In this document: positions 9,311 through 21,116 of the stretch, one piece after another
Numbering within the stretch: position 1 is the stretch's first letter
Layout: each line of letters opens with the position of its first letter
Assembly (NCBI GenBank): GCA_013306675.1
Contig: JABLUY010000214.1
Location: 1 to 64,000, forward strand
Direction of reading: 5' to 3'
Length of the DNA stretch: 64,000 bases
From: Thraustochytrium sp. TN22
Lineage: Eukaryota > Sar > Bigyra > Thraustochytrida > Thraustochytriidae
Translations under genes and position numbers: made by a program
The notes under the pieces: model-generated
What the model was told of the DNA's origin: nothing
Seen by the model: the letters and a program-made list of their open reading frames with translations, nothing else
The model's database searches: none

Positions 9311-12058
9311 TCAGAGGACGAACTCGAGCGGCGGAGCGTCGTCGTTCGACTCGGAGCTGGGGCCATCTGGGTCGGTTGACGGCACGGACATGAGTGCAAG
9401 AGACTCGTCCTCCGCAGCACTTGGCAAGGGCGCCGAGTCCGTGGCATTGCAAACGGCGAGGTCCTCGGGCACAAGCTGGCCCCAGGCATTGTCGATGAAG
9501 ACCTCCTCGCGGTCGCGCTGGAGGACGCCCGTGCAGGGACCCCACTTGGCCTCGTTCCAGCTGGCGGCAAAGGTGTCGCATAGACGGCGCACGATGGCGG
9601 GCGAGAACGGGTTCTCGGAGCGGTGGGTGCGCTTGGTGCGGAGCAGCGCACGCTGACTGGCCAGCGTGCAGGCGATGGACTCGTGGATCTCGGGCGAGGA
9701 GTCGCCGTGCTGGAGCTTGAGGAAGGCGAAGAGGTGCGCGAGCGTCGGCACAAGGTCACGCGCAAAGTCCTCGTAGAACATGGTGAAGACCGGGAAGCCG
9801 CGGCCGTAGCGCATGGGGCGCACGTCGTAGGAGAAGAGGTCGGTCATGTTGCGCACGCGGTTCTCGTCATAGTCGCGGCGGCCGTTGCCGGGGAACTCGC
9901 GCACCTGCTTGCTGGTGGGGTCGTAGCCGTTGAGGCCCTCCCAGAAGCGCACAGAGTCGGCGAACCACTGCGCGAGCCCGAGCGCGCGCGACATCCCGGC
10001 GCCCTGCAGCTGTTCCATGGAGCCGACGCCCTTGTGGCTCTCGCCGGAGAAGATGCGGTGCAGCTCCGCCAGGATGGCGTCAAAGGGCGAGCGCACCACA
10101 AAGATGGCGCTTTGGAAGTTGCCGAACTTGCTGGGCGCGCCCGCGTTCCACATCGGGAAGTGGGACTTGACCACGGATGTGCGCGGATCGGCAGGCGCCA
10201 GTAGCTCGCCGGCGAATCCCTGCAGCCGCGCCAGCTTGCGGTCCATGTACAGCGACCCGGTGAAGTGTCGCGTGCCGGTTCGGATCAGCATGCGGAGCCA
10301 TGTGTTGCCGGACCCGGGGAAGCTCACGAGGAAGAGCTTGCGAACCTGCTCATTGACATCGTAGAACTGCTTGGGCGCCTTGCACACCGCCGGCAGGCAC
10401 GGAAAGCCTTCGCGCTCAATGCGCTCGAGAGCCTCGCGTGCCAGCCTCCGTACCTGCGCACGCACCTCGGTCTCGCGCGCGCGCATCGCCTCGGTCTTGT
10501 CCTGGTCGAACCACGGCTTGCGCACCACATCGTCGGGCATACCAAGACCGTCCCAGAGTCTGGCCTGTTCTTCTTCGCTCCTGGCGCGCGCCTCCTTGCC
10601 GCGGCTCACGGGCACCCATGCCGGCTGCAACGTCTTGAAGTAATTCGACCAGCGGCCGGTGAAGACAGTGCTCGTTGCAGCGCTCCTTTTGGTGGGCTCG
10701 CTTGCCGCGTCCTTTGTGGGCACCAACGCGCCGTCGTCCATCGCGATCTCCTTGCCTGTGACCGGGTCCACCACGATCAGCGGGCTCTGGGTGGTGCTTG
10801 CCTCGGACACATTTGATGGGGAAGCCGCGCCATGCCCAGAGGAGAACGACGGAGAGTCCTCCTCTTCGTCCTGGTCATTTCTTTCGCCCTTTGCGTCATC
10901 CTCTTCGTCCACCTCGCGCTTTGCGTCCATCATGTTCTTGTTCTCGTATTCGTCCTCTTCGTCCTCGATTTCCAACAGCGGCATCGAGCCTCGCGCGGGG
11001 CTCACGAGATCAAGCACCTTTGGACTGACGATTTGGAAGCGCGCCTCACTTGTGGATGTGTCTTCGGTGTGGCTGGCTGTTGGCGCGGGCGTCCCGACAC
11101 TTTGCGCCACCGTGAAGGGTGCAGAGCTCGAGCTGGCCGGGCTGGCCGGGCTGGCCGGGCTGGCCGGTCTGGCCGGGCTGGCCGGGCTGGCCGGGCTGGC
11201 CGGGCTGGCCATCACGGAGTTTGAACTGGCCGCCATCGAGCTCGAGCTGGCCACCACTGAGCTCGAGCTGGCCGCGCTGGCCGCGCTAGCCGGGCGCGCC
11301 ACCACCGAGTTCGAACTGCCAACCAACGAGCTCGAGCTGGCCACCACCGAGTTGGAGCCGGCAGCCGCCGTGCTCGAGCTAGGCACCGCTGAGTTCGGAC
11401 TGGCAACCAACGAGCTCGAACTGGCCACCAACGAGCTCGAACTGGCAACGAACGAGCTCGACCTGGCCACCACCGAGTTGGAGCCGGCAACCGCTATGCT
11501 CGAGCTGGGCTCCACCGAGCCCGAGCTGGGCACCACCGAGGTTGAGCTAGCCACAGCTGAGACCGAGCCTGTCGAGCTGGCCGCCGTTTGCGACTCTTGA
11601 GCAGTGGCTGACAAAGTCGTTGTCGATGTCGGCATCTTGCTCGGCCTTTGCGTGGGCCTGGTCTTCGGCTTGCTCGTCAAAGATAATGTCGGCTGCGTTG
11701 CGACATGTACGTCTGGCTCGCTCGCGCTCGTCCTGGTCGTCGGTGTGACGAGCGCGGCCATTGCCCCGGTTGTCGTCGCGGGCGGCACCGGCCCATGGCC
11801 GAGCGCCTCGCTGGGCAACGCGGTGGCGGCGCTGGAGAGCTGCAGCTGCCACGGGAGCTCGGCCTGCCAGCGTCCCTCGTCGCGCGAAGGCGCGAGCGCT
11901 CGCCACTCGAAGGCGAGCAGCGGGCCGAGCGAGAGCACGATGAGCAGCACGTAAGAGGTCACCTGCAGGCCGAAGACGACGCCTGGGAAGTCGGTCCTGC
12001 TCTCGGGGCGCAGGCCACCTAGCGCATGAACCGCGCGTGGGCCAGGCCTGTGTGCCAT
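9311..12058 (-). CDS. Golgi-type sulfotransferase, WSCD-like, with a long Ser-rich stem
   Basis: This 915-residue protein is a predicted type II membrane enzyme transferring sulfate from PAPS to a glycan or protein acceptor in the secretory pathway. A single signal anchor lies at about 27-50 (VTSYVLLIVLSLGPLLAF). It is followed by a very long low-complexity stem with Ser/Val/Ala repeats, Ala-Ser-Pro repeats and an acidic patch. The catalytic domain (about 570-870) has the 5'-phosphosulfate loop SFPGSGNTWLR (near 579), VKSHFP, and the 3'-phosphate site FVVRSPFD (near 653). This arrangement resembles animal WSCD1/2 proteins, but no WSC domain is present. ATG 12058 was chosen because the frame upstream has only non-ATG starts. 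The acceptor is unknown. The stem repeats (10950-11590) are likely length-variable between strains. Confidence 0.88.
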   Translation of the reverse strand: MAHRPGPRAVHALGGLRPESRTDFPGVVFGLQVTSYVLLIVLSLGPLLAFEWRALAPSRDEGRWQAELPWQLQLSSAATALPSEALGHGPVPPATTTGAMAALVTPTTRTSASEPDVHVATQPTLSLTSKPKTRPTQRPSKMPTSTTTLSATAQESQTAASSTGSVSAVASSTSVVPSSGSVEPSSSIAVAGSNSVVARSSSFVASSSSLVASSSSLVASPNSAVPSSSTAAAGSNSVVASSSSLVGSSNSVVARPASAASAASSSSVVASSSSMAASSNSVMASPASPASPASPARPASPASPASPASSSSAPFTVAQSVGTPAPTASHTEDTSTSEARFQIVSPKVLDLVSPARGSMPLLEIEDEEDEYENKNMMDAKREVDEEDDAKGERNDQDEEEDSPSFSSGHGAASPSNVSEASTTQSPLIVVDPVTGKEIAMDDGALVPTKDAASEPTKRSAATSTVFTGRWSNYFKTLQPAWVPVSRGKEARARSEEEQARLWDGLGMPDDVVRKPWFDQDKTEAMRARETEVRAQVRRLAREALERIEREGFPCLPAVCKAPKQFYDVNEQVRKLFLVSFPGSGNTWLRMLIRTGTRHFTGSLYMDRKLARLQGFAGELLAPADPRTSVVKSHFPMWNAGAPSKFGNFQSAIFVVRSPFDAILAELHRIFSGESHKGVGSMEQLQGAGMSRALGLAQWFADSVRFWEGLNGYDPTSKQVREFPGNGRRDYDENRVRNMTDLFSYDVRPMRYGRGFPVFTMFYEDFARDLVPTLAHLFAFLKLQHGDSSPEIHESIACTLASQRALLRTKRTHRSENPFSPAIVRRLCDTFAASWNEAKWGPCTGVLQRDREEVFIDNAWGQLVPEDLAVCNATDSAPLPSAAEDESLALMSVPSTDPDGPSSESNDDAPPLEFVL

Positions 12059-12511
12059 GGCGCCCGCCAGCTGGCCAGGCAAAGAGGACTGACAGCCTTG
12101 CACAGCTAGCCGCGAGAAGGGCGTCAGCGAGTAAGCCGTGGCCACCCGGCACCACGCGCGCACGCGCGCTTGCGTCCCAGCGACAGTTGACCCGCGCAGC
12201 GATTGTGCAGCCAAAGACCCTCTGTCGGGCTCTCTGCTCTGTTGTGCGCGCAGGACCCGTTGGCGGAGTTGACTGGCTCGGTCTGTCCCGACCGTTTACG
12301 AGTTCGCATGGCGAGTCGCCAGCCCAGCGGGCGCAGTGACTCACTGGCGAGTCTCTAACTTGCTGTCAGAGCGCAGCAGCCAAGGCTTTGGACTTACCTG
12401 TAGCTTAGTTAGCTGCGAGTCGAGGCGACGAGCCGCGAGCCAACTTCATCATTCGATCGCCCCCAAAACTCGTGTGTGTCTTATAACCTTTACATACATG
12501 AAAGAGGGCGC
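12059..12511. other. Intergenic region upstream of the sulfotransferase
   Basis: About 450 bp between two minus-strand genes. It should hold the sulfotransferase promoter and the 3' end of the next gene. No repeats or RNA genes were recognised. Confidence 0.55.
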
Positions 12512-13585
12512 TCACTGCTGAGCGCAGCGAGCGGCGGCTGTGCCGAGGACCTGCGGGTCGATGCGCAGCACCTCGCTTTCCTCGTCGTCGTCTTCCTCAT
12601 CGTCCTCGTCTTCGTCATCATCATCATCGTCGTCGTCGTCGTCGTCGTCCTCGCCGGAGTCATGGCCAGGGACAAAGTCATCATCAGACTCCTCGTCCTC
12701 ATCCGCCATCCTGCGCTGCTGCTGCTGCTGCTCAAGCTGCTGGATCCTGAGCGAGGATAGCATGTGGCGGTTGATGCGCGCGCGGTAGCCATTGTGCCAG
12801 CCAATGTCTTCCTCCTCCTCCATGGCAGTCGTGTCTTCCTCGTCGGGGCGCTCCTCGTCGTCGAGGTCGCCGAACCAGTCCCAGGAGCACATGTTGAGGA
12901 CATAAAAGGCGACCTCGAGCGGGACGCGCTGCAGGATGCAGCCGCGGCGCATGCCGCAGAGTGTGAGCGCCTTGGCGGCGGCGCGGAACTTGCGCGGGAA
13001 GCGGCGATGAATCTCCTCCTCTGGCCGCCACATGAGGTAGCGCACGCCGTGCGAGATGCGGCCAACAAACTCGCGGTCCGGCCGCCACGCGTAGCCCCAC
13101 GCGCCGCGCGAGCTGAAAGGCCGGAAGCTGATGTGTGCCGCGCCCGGGTGGACCTGGATGAAGTCGTCCACGTGGGAATAGTCGCCGCGTTTGTTGTCGT
13201 AGACGATACCCATGTCGTCCCGCCGCCTGGAGTGCACGTAGATGCCGATGCGCTCGCCGGGCGGCACGCGCGGCGCCGGATCCAGCTCCAGGGGCACGAG
13301 CTGCTCCGGGCTGGGCGGCAGGTTGTGCCTGAAGACGCGCGTCCAGTGCTGCGCGTCGTCGAACCTGCCCTCGTGCGAGCCTTCGCACACGTACACCGAC
13401 ACGTCGCCCAGATACCCGCGCACCCAGATGCGCTTCAACTCCAGGTACTCGACGGGCAGCAACGCCCGCACCGTCACGTCGAACATGATCCCATTGAAGG
13501 TGTGGTCTTCATGGTCGCGCATGTCCACCTGGAACGCCTGGTGCACGCTGTAGTCCGCCGAGCTTTGCAGCTGCAGGTACGCCAT
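12512..13585 (-). CDS. Uncharacterised protein, beta-sandwich-like N-terminus and acidic tail
   Basis: This 357-residue protein was not assigned to a named family. Residues 1-200 alternate hydrophobic and polar positions, with NGIMFDVTVRALLPVEYLEL, YLGDVSVYVCEG and PPGERIGIYVHS. This suggests a jelly-roll or PHR-like beta-sandwich, which is inference. A second block near 200-260 holds CILQRVPLEVAFYVLNMCSW followed by DWF, faintly like an F-box or SOCS-type helix. The C-terminus is strongly acidic, with a run of aspartates encoded by GTC/ATC trinucleotide repeats at 12580-12660. No signal peptide or membrane segment is visible. ATG 13585 begins MAYLQLQSSADYSVH directly. An E3-ligase adaptor role would fit a PHR plus F-box-like layout but is a guess. 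Confidence 0.75.
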   Translation of the reverse strand: MAYLQLQSSADYSVHQAFQVDMRDHEDHTFNGIMFDVTVRALLPVEYLELKRIWVRGYLGDVSVYVCEGSHEGRFDDAQHWTRVFRHNLPPSPEQLVPLELDPAPRVPPGERIGIYVHSRRRDDMGIVYDNKRGDYSHVDDFIQVHPGAAHISFRPFSSRGAWGYAWRPDREFVGRISHGVRYLMWRPEEEIHRRFPRKFRAAAKALTLCGMRRGCILQRVPLEVAFYVLNMCSWDWFGDLDDEERPDEEDTTAMEEEEDIGWHNGYRARINRHMLSSLRIQQLEQQQQQRRMADEDEESDDDFVPGHDSGEDDDDDDDDDDDDEDEDDEEDDDEESEVLRIDPQVLGTAAARCAQQ

Positions 13586-14225
13586 CCTCCTTGCAGGCGC
13601 TCTTTCTCAAAACAAAAGCCTAAGCGAAGTGCGCGTCGCCCGATCGACGTCGCGCCGCCCCTTGTGCGTCTGCGTCTGTATCCCAGCTCTCCCGAGACGC
13701 TGCTCTGCGCTGCGCTGCGCCGCGCCGCGCGGGGTTGCCGTGCGTGCGCTCAGCTACGCCGCCGCGTCCGCCGCGCGCGCGCCGCTGGCCGGCCGGGCGA
13801 CCGAGCGACGCGAGCTGCTTGCGCTGCGCAGTCCTGCTTTCTTTCGGCTTTGACCGCTGCTTTAGTTATCCTGAGGCTGGACCGGGTTCCTGCCACTGTC
13901 GTGCGCGGATTGGCGGTCGGCCCACTGCCAGTGGAGGCAGGCGGGCCAACAAGGAATCTTCCGCAGGCGGAACTTGACAGTGAGAGCGTCGCAGTAGGGC
14001 CAGTAGGGGCCAGTAGCTAGGCCTAAGTAGCACGGTGCCAGGCCGTGCGAACGGTGAGCGGCGCTGCGGCACAGACCAAGGCACAGGGACCACTGCAGCT
14101 TTAGACTCAGACTCGGACTCAGACTCGGAAGGTGTTCAGGTGGTTGTTGTTGTTGTTGTTGTAGCAAACAGCCAGACAAGCAGCCAGACAAGCAATACAA
14201 ACATCGATCATTGCCGAGACGCAAA
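13586..14225. other. Intergenic region between two minus-strand genes
   Basis: About 640 bp. It contains a CAGACTCGGACT-type direct repeat (14104-14130), a (GTT)n tract (about 14141-14162) and a twofold AGCCAGACAAGC repeat (about 14170-14192), all just downstream of DIM1. No coding sequence was recognised. Confidence 0.6.
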
Positions 14226-16687
<2,462 letters not shown>

Positions 16688-18841
16688 ATGATCAAAGCGG
16701 CGGCCTCGGCCTCGGCCTTGAACCAGGGCGAGATGGCTTCCACATCTCCGGAGCCTCCGCAGCAGCATCAGCAGCATCAGCAGCAGCATCAGCGTCAGCA
16801 GCAGCAGCAAGAAGAAGAAGAACAGCAACAGGTGGCGCGCAAGGTTCCGTCGCACATCGTGCTGCGGCGCGCAACCAGCGATGGCGGCAAGTCGGAGGCA
16901 CAAGGGTCGCGGCATCAGATTCGCATTGTAACCAAGACCGCGGACCTGCAAATTCAACCCCGACGGCGGCACCTCAAGGCCCTCTCGGGCATGCGCACGC
17001 TGGCGACGCTGTGGATCGTACTGGGTCACTTCCAGCAGACTTCGCTGGCGCTGGGCGGCGAGACCTTTGCGCTCGTGCTGGGGCGCGGCTACATCCCGGT
17101 TTGCATGTACATTGTGCTCTCCGGCTTCGTCACGCACTACGCGTACAAGGCGAAAGTGTACAATGCGCGTCGCGAGGTGCTGACCTTTTACCTGCGCCGC
17201 ATGGCGCGCGTGCTCTTTACGTATTTCGCCAGCATTGTGCTTGGCCTGCTGGACCCGCTGTACACGCGGCACGACGCGCTCGCCAGCAAGTACCCACAGC
17301 AGGCGCTGGCGACCATCTTTTTGGTGCAGAGTTGGCTGGAGCTGCCGGACAATGATGCGTGGCAGCGCGACGTGCCGACCCAGCCCAACCCGGCCGGCTG
17401 GACCATCTCCACGCTCGTCTTCGCCTGGCTCCTGTACCCGGCGCTCAACGGCGCCATGCACGTTTGGAATCGGCGCGTCGGTCCCCAGGCCGCCGGAAAG
17501 CTCCTGCTGGCGGCGCTCTGCTACGCACTCAGCATGGTGCCGTGCTTGGTCATTTTCGTGAGTCTGGACGGCGAGGTCAGCAACGGGTGGTTTGAGCTCC
17601 TGTACAAGTTCCCGCCGCTGCGCATCGGCGACTTTGCGCTCGGCATGGTGCTCGCCGAGCTGGTGGACTATGAGCCGTGCAACTCGCTGAGGCTCTGGCG
17701 CGTGCTGCCGGACCTGGTCGTGCTGGTCTTTGGGCTCATCGTCACGCTCGTGCACCTCAACGGGACGTTGCCGCTGGACCGCGTCGATGGCGAGGCATTT
17801 TTTGTGTCGGGGCTCGCGCCGCTGCTCGGCCTCATGCTACTGGGCTACTCCATCAACTCGGATCGCCGACTGCGGTGGTCCTTTGCTGCCGTGCTGCAGC
17901 ATCCGGTGCTCATCGAGCTGGGCAACTGGTCCTTTGCCGTGTACTGCTTCCAGTTCACGCTGTTTTACGCCTTTGAGCAGTGGCAGTTCGCCGCAACGGG
18001 CCACATTGAGGCGGAGGGCGGCGAGGACAAGCTGCTGGCACCCTTTTTGATGCCCTACCTGCTTTCGCTCTACGCGCTGGCCGCGATGTGGACCGAGCTG
18101 CTCGAGAAGCCCTTTGCGCGCAAAGTCAAGATCTGGACTACGCGCCGTGCGCCGCCGCAGTCTGCGGATGTCGGCCCGCACGGCGCGCTCGCGCCGCGGA
18201 CGCTCGTTTTGGCGCCCTCGCAGCGCAACGTTCTGCATGCCTCCGGCGGCCTCAAGCGCCAGACCTCCACCAGCTCGGGGCTGCGCCGCCAATTCAGCTC
18301 CGAGAGCTCTGCGCCGGCGCGTGGCAACCTGGCGCCGGCGGCGTTGTCTGCTGTGGCGCCTAGCAACTTGCCGGCCAGCCCAAGTCTGTCGAGCCCGGGC
18401 GATTGCAGTCCGGGCGTCTCCAGCCCGGGCTTCTCCGGCCGAGTCAGCGGCCCCTCCTCGCCGCCGCTCCGCGTCATTGCCACCGTACACTCCGCGCGCA
18501 ACCTGTACGAGGCCCAGGGCATCATTCCGCTGCACTGCCTGGAGCAGACGGATGAGGAGGAGGATGACGAGGACGACGCGGAGCGGGACGGCATGCACCG
18601 CAGCGCCACTTCGAACGCGGACGTGGCGCTCGACATCCAGCTCGACAATGGCTCCGATGAACCGCCCGACTACGCGTCGGACCCGGAGTATGAGCGCCGT
18701 ACGAGCTCCTACGACTTTATTTGCGACACGGACTCGGAGGGTGAGGTGGAGCTCAACGACGACGCGCTCCAGGTCGTGGAGGACTTTATCAACACGGCGC
18801 TTGAGGGCCACGATAAGAGTGACGCCCGCAGCGAGGCCTGA
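16688..18841 (+). CDS. Acyltransferase-3 family membrane protein (OafA/NRF-6-like)
   Basis: This 717-residue protein has about ten membrane segments between residues 100 and 490, the layout of acyltransferase-3 enzymes that transfer acyl groups from the cytosol to extracytosolic acceptors. Family features include SGMRTLATLWIVLGHF (the catalytic His of the R-x10-H motif), VLSGFVTHY, FYLRRMARVLFTY (the FR-R motif) and NPAGWTISTLVFAWLLYP (the PxxWSL-type motif). The N-terminus is Gln/His-rich and encoded by CAG-type repeats. The long cytosolic tail (about 500-717) is Ser/Pro-rich and then acidic. The ATG at 16688 is used; 16733 is an alternative. A further upstream frame start would translate the GA repeat as Arg-Glu and is rejected. 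The acceptor (sterol, sugar or lipid) is unknown. Confidence 0.88.
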   Translation: MIKAAASASALNQGEMASTSPEPPQQHQQHQQQHQRQQQQQEEEEQQQVARKVPSHIVLRRATSDGGKSEAQGSRHQIRIVTKTADLQIQPRRRHLKALSGMRTLATLWIVLGHFQQTSLALGGETFALVLGRGYIPVCMYIVLSGFVTHYAYKAKVYNARREVLTFYLRRMARVLFTYFASIVLGLLDPLYTRHDALASKYPQQALATIFLVQSWLELPDNDAWQRDVPTQPNPAGWTISTLVFAWLLYPALNGAMHVWNRRVGPQAAGKLLLAALCYALSMVPCLVIFVSLDGEVSNGWFELLYKFPPLRIGDFALGMVLAELVDYEPCNSLRLWRVLPDLVVLVFGLIVTLVHLNGTLPLDRVDGEAFFVSGLAPLLGLMLLGYSINSDRRLRWSFAAVLQHPVLIELGNWSFAVYCFQFTLFYAFEQWQFAATGHIEAEGGEDKLLAPFLMPYLLSLYALAAMWTELLEKPFARKVKIWTTRRAPPQSADVGPHGALAPRTLVLAPSQRNVLHASGGLKRQTSTSSGLRRQFSSESSAPARGNLAPAALSAVAPSNLPASPSLSSPGDCSPGVSSPGFSGRVSGPSSPPLRVIATVHSARNLYEAQGIIPLHCLEQTDEEEDDEDDAERDGMHRSATSNADVALDIQLDNGSDEPPDYASDPEYERRTSSYDFICDTDSEGEVELNDDALQVVEDFINTALEGHDKSDARSEA

Positions 18842-18992
18842 GCTCTAAGGAAGAGCTACTAGCCAGACAGGTGTAGTTTTGAAAACGTGTTCTCTCATTT
18901 TTTTTTCATTTTCGTGCCACTGCACCTCTTCAGGCACCACGAAACCTGACAGTGAGCGCTTCGTGCGGTTTTCAAGCAGATTTGTACTCATG

Positions 18993-20663
18993 CTACGAGG
19001 CCCGAAAGCGCACCGCGAGCATGACCCAGACCGCCACGACGCCGTCCGCAAACGGCAAAACCAGGGCGCGCAGTGCAAAGTGCGCGTGGTCCGCGCGCGT
19101 GCGCAGGAGGTCAGAGGCAACGGCGCTTTTGCGTAGCGCGTGAAAGACCTGGTCCGCGTCCATCGTGGTGAGCAGCGTCGGGAAGCCCTTGAAGGAATGG
19201 CCCTGCGGGACGTGCGCGCGGATGGCGGCTTGGAAGTCCTCGTTGCCGGCCAGGACGCCCGTGGCACGCTCCATCTCGTAGGCGTGCAGCGCAGGTGTGA
19301 GGAAGTAGGCGAGGTCCTCATCCCAGCGCGTGTCGAGGTCGAGCTGCTGCGCGCGCTCCGACTCGACGAGGCCGCGCAGTGCGGTCTCGAGCGCGTCGGC
19401 GGCGGCCGCTGCATTCAGCGTCGGCGCCAGGAGTGGCGGCGCGGGCCGGCGGTGCAAGCTTGCCAGCAGGCGCTCGTCCATGGCCTTCCAGCGCATGTCG
19501 TCCAAGAGGTTGAAGCTGCAGGCGCCGACGGCGTCGTCGCGCTGTTTGTTGGCGTAGAAAGCCGCGTGGTTAAAGGCGCACGCGACGCGCCGGTAGCTCT
19601 GGCGGAGCGCGTCTTCGCCGCCGCCCTGCTGCTTGCGCGGCGCCATGACCACGCGATGCCCGGTGAGCGACTCCCAAAACGTGCAAGTGCGATTTTCACG
19701 ACCCGAGAGCGTCATGCACCATACGTGCTCGCGGTCCGGCTGGCCCGGCGCGTCGCGCACTGTGCCCACACACACGTACGCGTTGAGCCCAAAGCCGAGG
19801 AGCAAGCTGCACAGCAGCAGCGCGTGGTCTTCCACGTCGCCGCGCCCCTTGCACAGCACCGTGTGCGGCGAGTGCCAGACCTCCCGTCGCCCGCCGCCCA
19901 CCACCTCCTCACGCGTGTACGGGATGAGGCTCACGAAGCGCGCGGCCTGGCGGGCCGTGCCCAGCAGGCGGCCCGCCCGCATCGGCTGCACAAAGGCGCA
20001 CGCCGGCTCGTGGTCGCCCCACTCGTTCTCCGCGAAGATCTTGACGGCACGCGCGCGAAAGCCCTCCTCCAGCTGCACGTACTCGTCCCACCACGCGCGT
20101 GCATACTCGCAAAAGTGCCGGTACGCCTGGGCGCCGCGCTGCGCCCCCGCGCGCAGCTCGGCGCCCACCTCCTGCTCGCTCAGCAGCGCGCCTTTGCGCG
20201 CCGGCACCAGCTCCAACCGCAGGTCCACCACGCCCACGGGCACGCGCACCTTGGCTGCCTCGCCCGTGCCCTGTAGCTCCACAGCCACCGTGGCACCGCC
20301 GCTCGCGCTCGCCAGCACGCGCCGCCACTCCAGCACGTGCGAGGCGACCACCTCACGCCCACGCCCATGAACACGCACCAGCACCAGGTGGAGGCCCGCC
20401 TCCCGCTTGTCGCCACGCAGCAGCTCACGCACGTCCGTTGTTGCCATGCGCAAAAAGAAGGACGCGTCCAGCGCAGGCTCCCTCGTGCTCGCCACTGGCG
20501 CAGACGTGAATCGCTGCTGCTTGTGGTGCACGCAAAGCACGAGTTGCTCGCGTGCGTCGCGACTAGCTTCGAAGCCGCGGCCACCCACGACCTTGACTAG
20601 CAGCTGCAGCTGCGAATTTCTCACTGTTGCATTCGCTGTTGGTGCGTTTGCTCCTGGCGCACG

Positions 20664-20714
<51 letters not shown>

Positions 20715-21116
20715 TGCTGCTGCTGGAGCTTGTTGTGCTGTGTGAAGTGCTTGTCCCCCTGATCCTGCTGGGATGCCTCCCCCCAAGGACCCAATTACGC
20801 GTTCAATCACCTGTCGCTCGCGCAGCACGTCAAAGGCGTCCCTGTCTTCTTGTACCGACGCGGAGAACTCCGCCACGAACTGCCGGATGTCATCGTACAC
20901 GTGGTGCTTGCGGAGGTGCCCGTCGATGAGCTGCCGAAGCGCCGTCACGCGGTCCGCGCTCAGCGCCACTGCAGCTGTAGCAGGCTCCGCCGTAGCAGAC
21001 TCCGCCGCAGCAGGCTCCGCCGCAGGCTCAGACGCAGCTGCATGTGTACGCGGCACAGCCGCAGCCGCAGGCGTCGCCTCTTGCGGCAACTCTTCGGCGT
21101 CACGGTCGTCCGCCAT
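18993..21116 (-). CDS. CEP76: Centrosomal protein CEP76 homologue
   Basis: CEP76 restrains centriole reduplication in animals, so this 707-residue homologue implies centrioles or basal bodies. The N-terminal helical region (RQLIDGHLRKHHVYDDIRQF) matches the CEP76 start. It is followed by an Ala-rich insert encoded by CTG repeats (20665-20726). A C2-like domain contains LQLLVKVVGGRGFE and LCVHHKQQRFTSAPV. The transglutaminase-like domain has AGRLLGTARQAARFVSLIPY, GDVEDHALLLCSLLLGFGLN and TFWESLTGHR. The C-terminus has AGNEDFQAAIRAHVPQGHSF and GFP, as in the animal protein. The GDCEDH cysteine of human CEP76 is Val428 here. ATG 21116 begins MADDRDAEEL. The gene converges on the acyltransferase with a 151-bp gap. 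Confidence 0.95.

Noticed and set aside
12764-14020. 418-codon plus-strand open frame
   Set aside because: It runs antisense to the uncharacterised minus-strand gene and then into intergenic DNA, with no recognisable domain.
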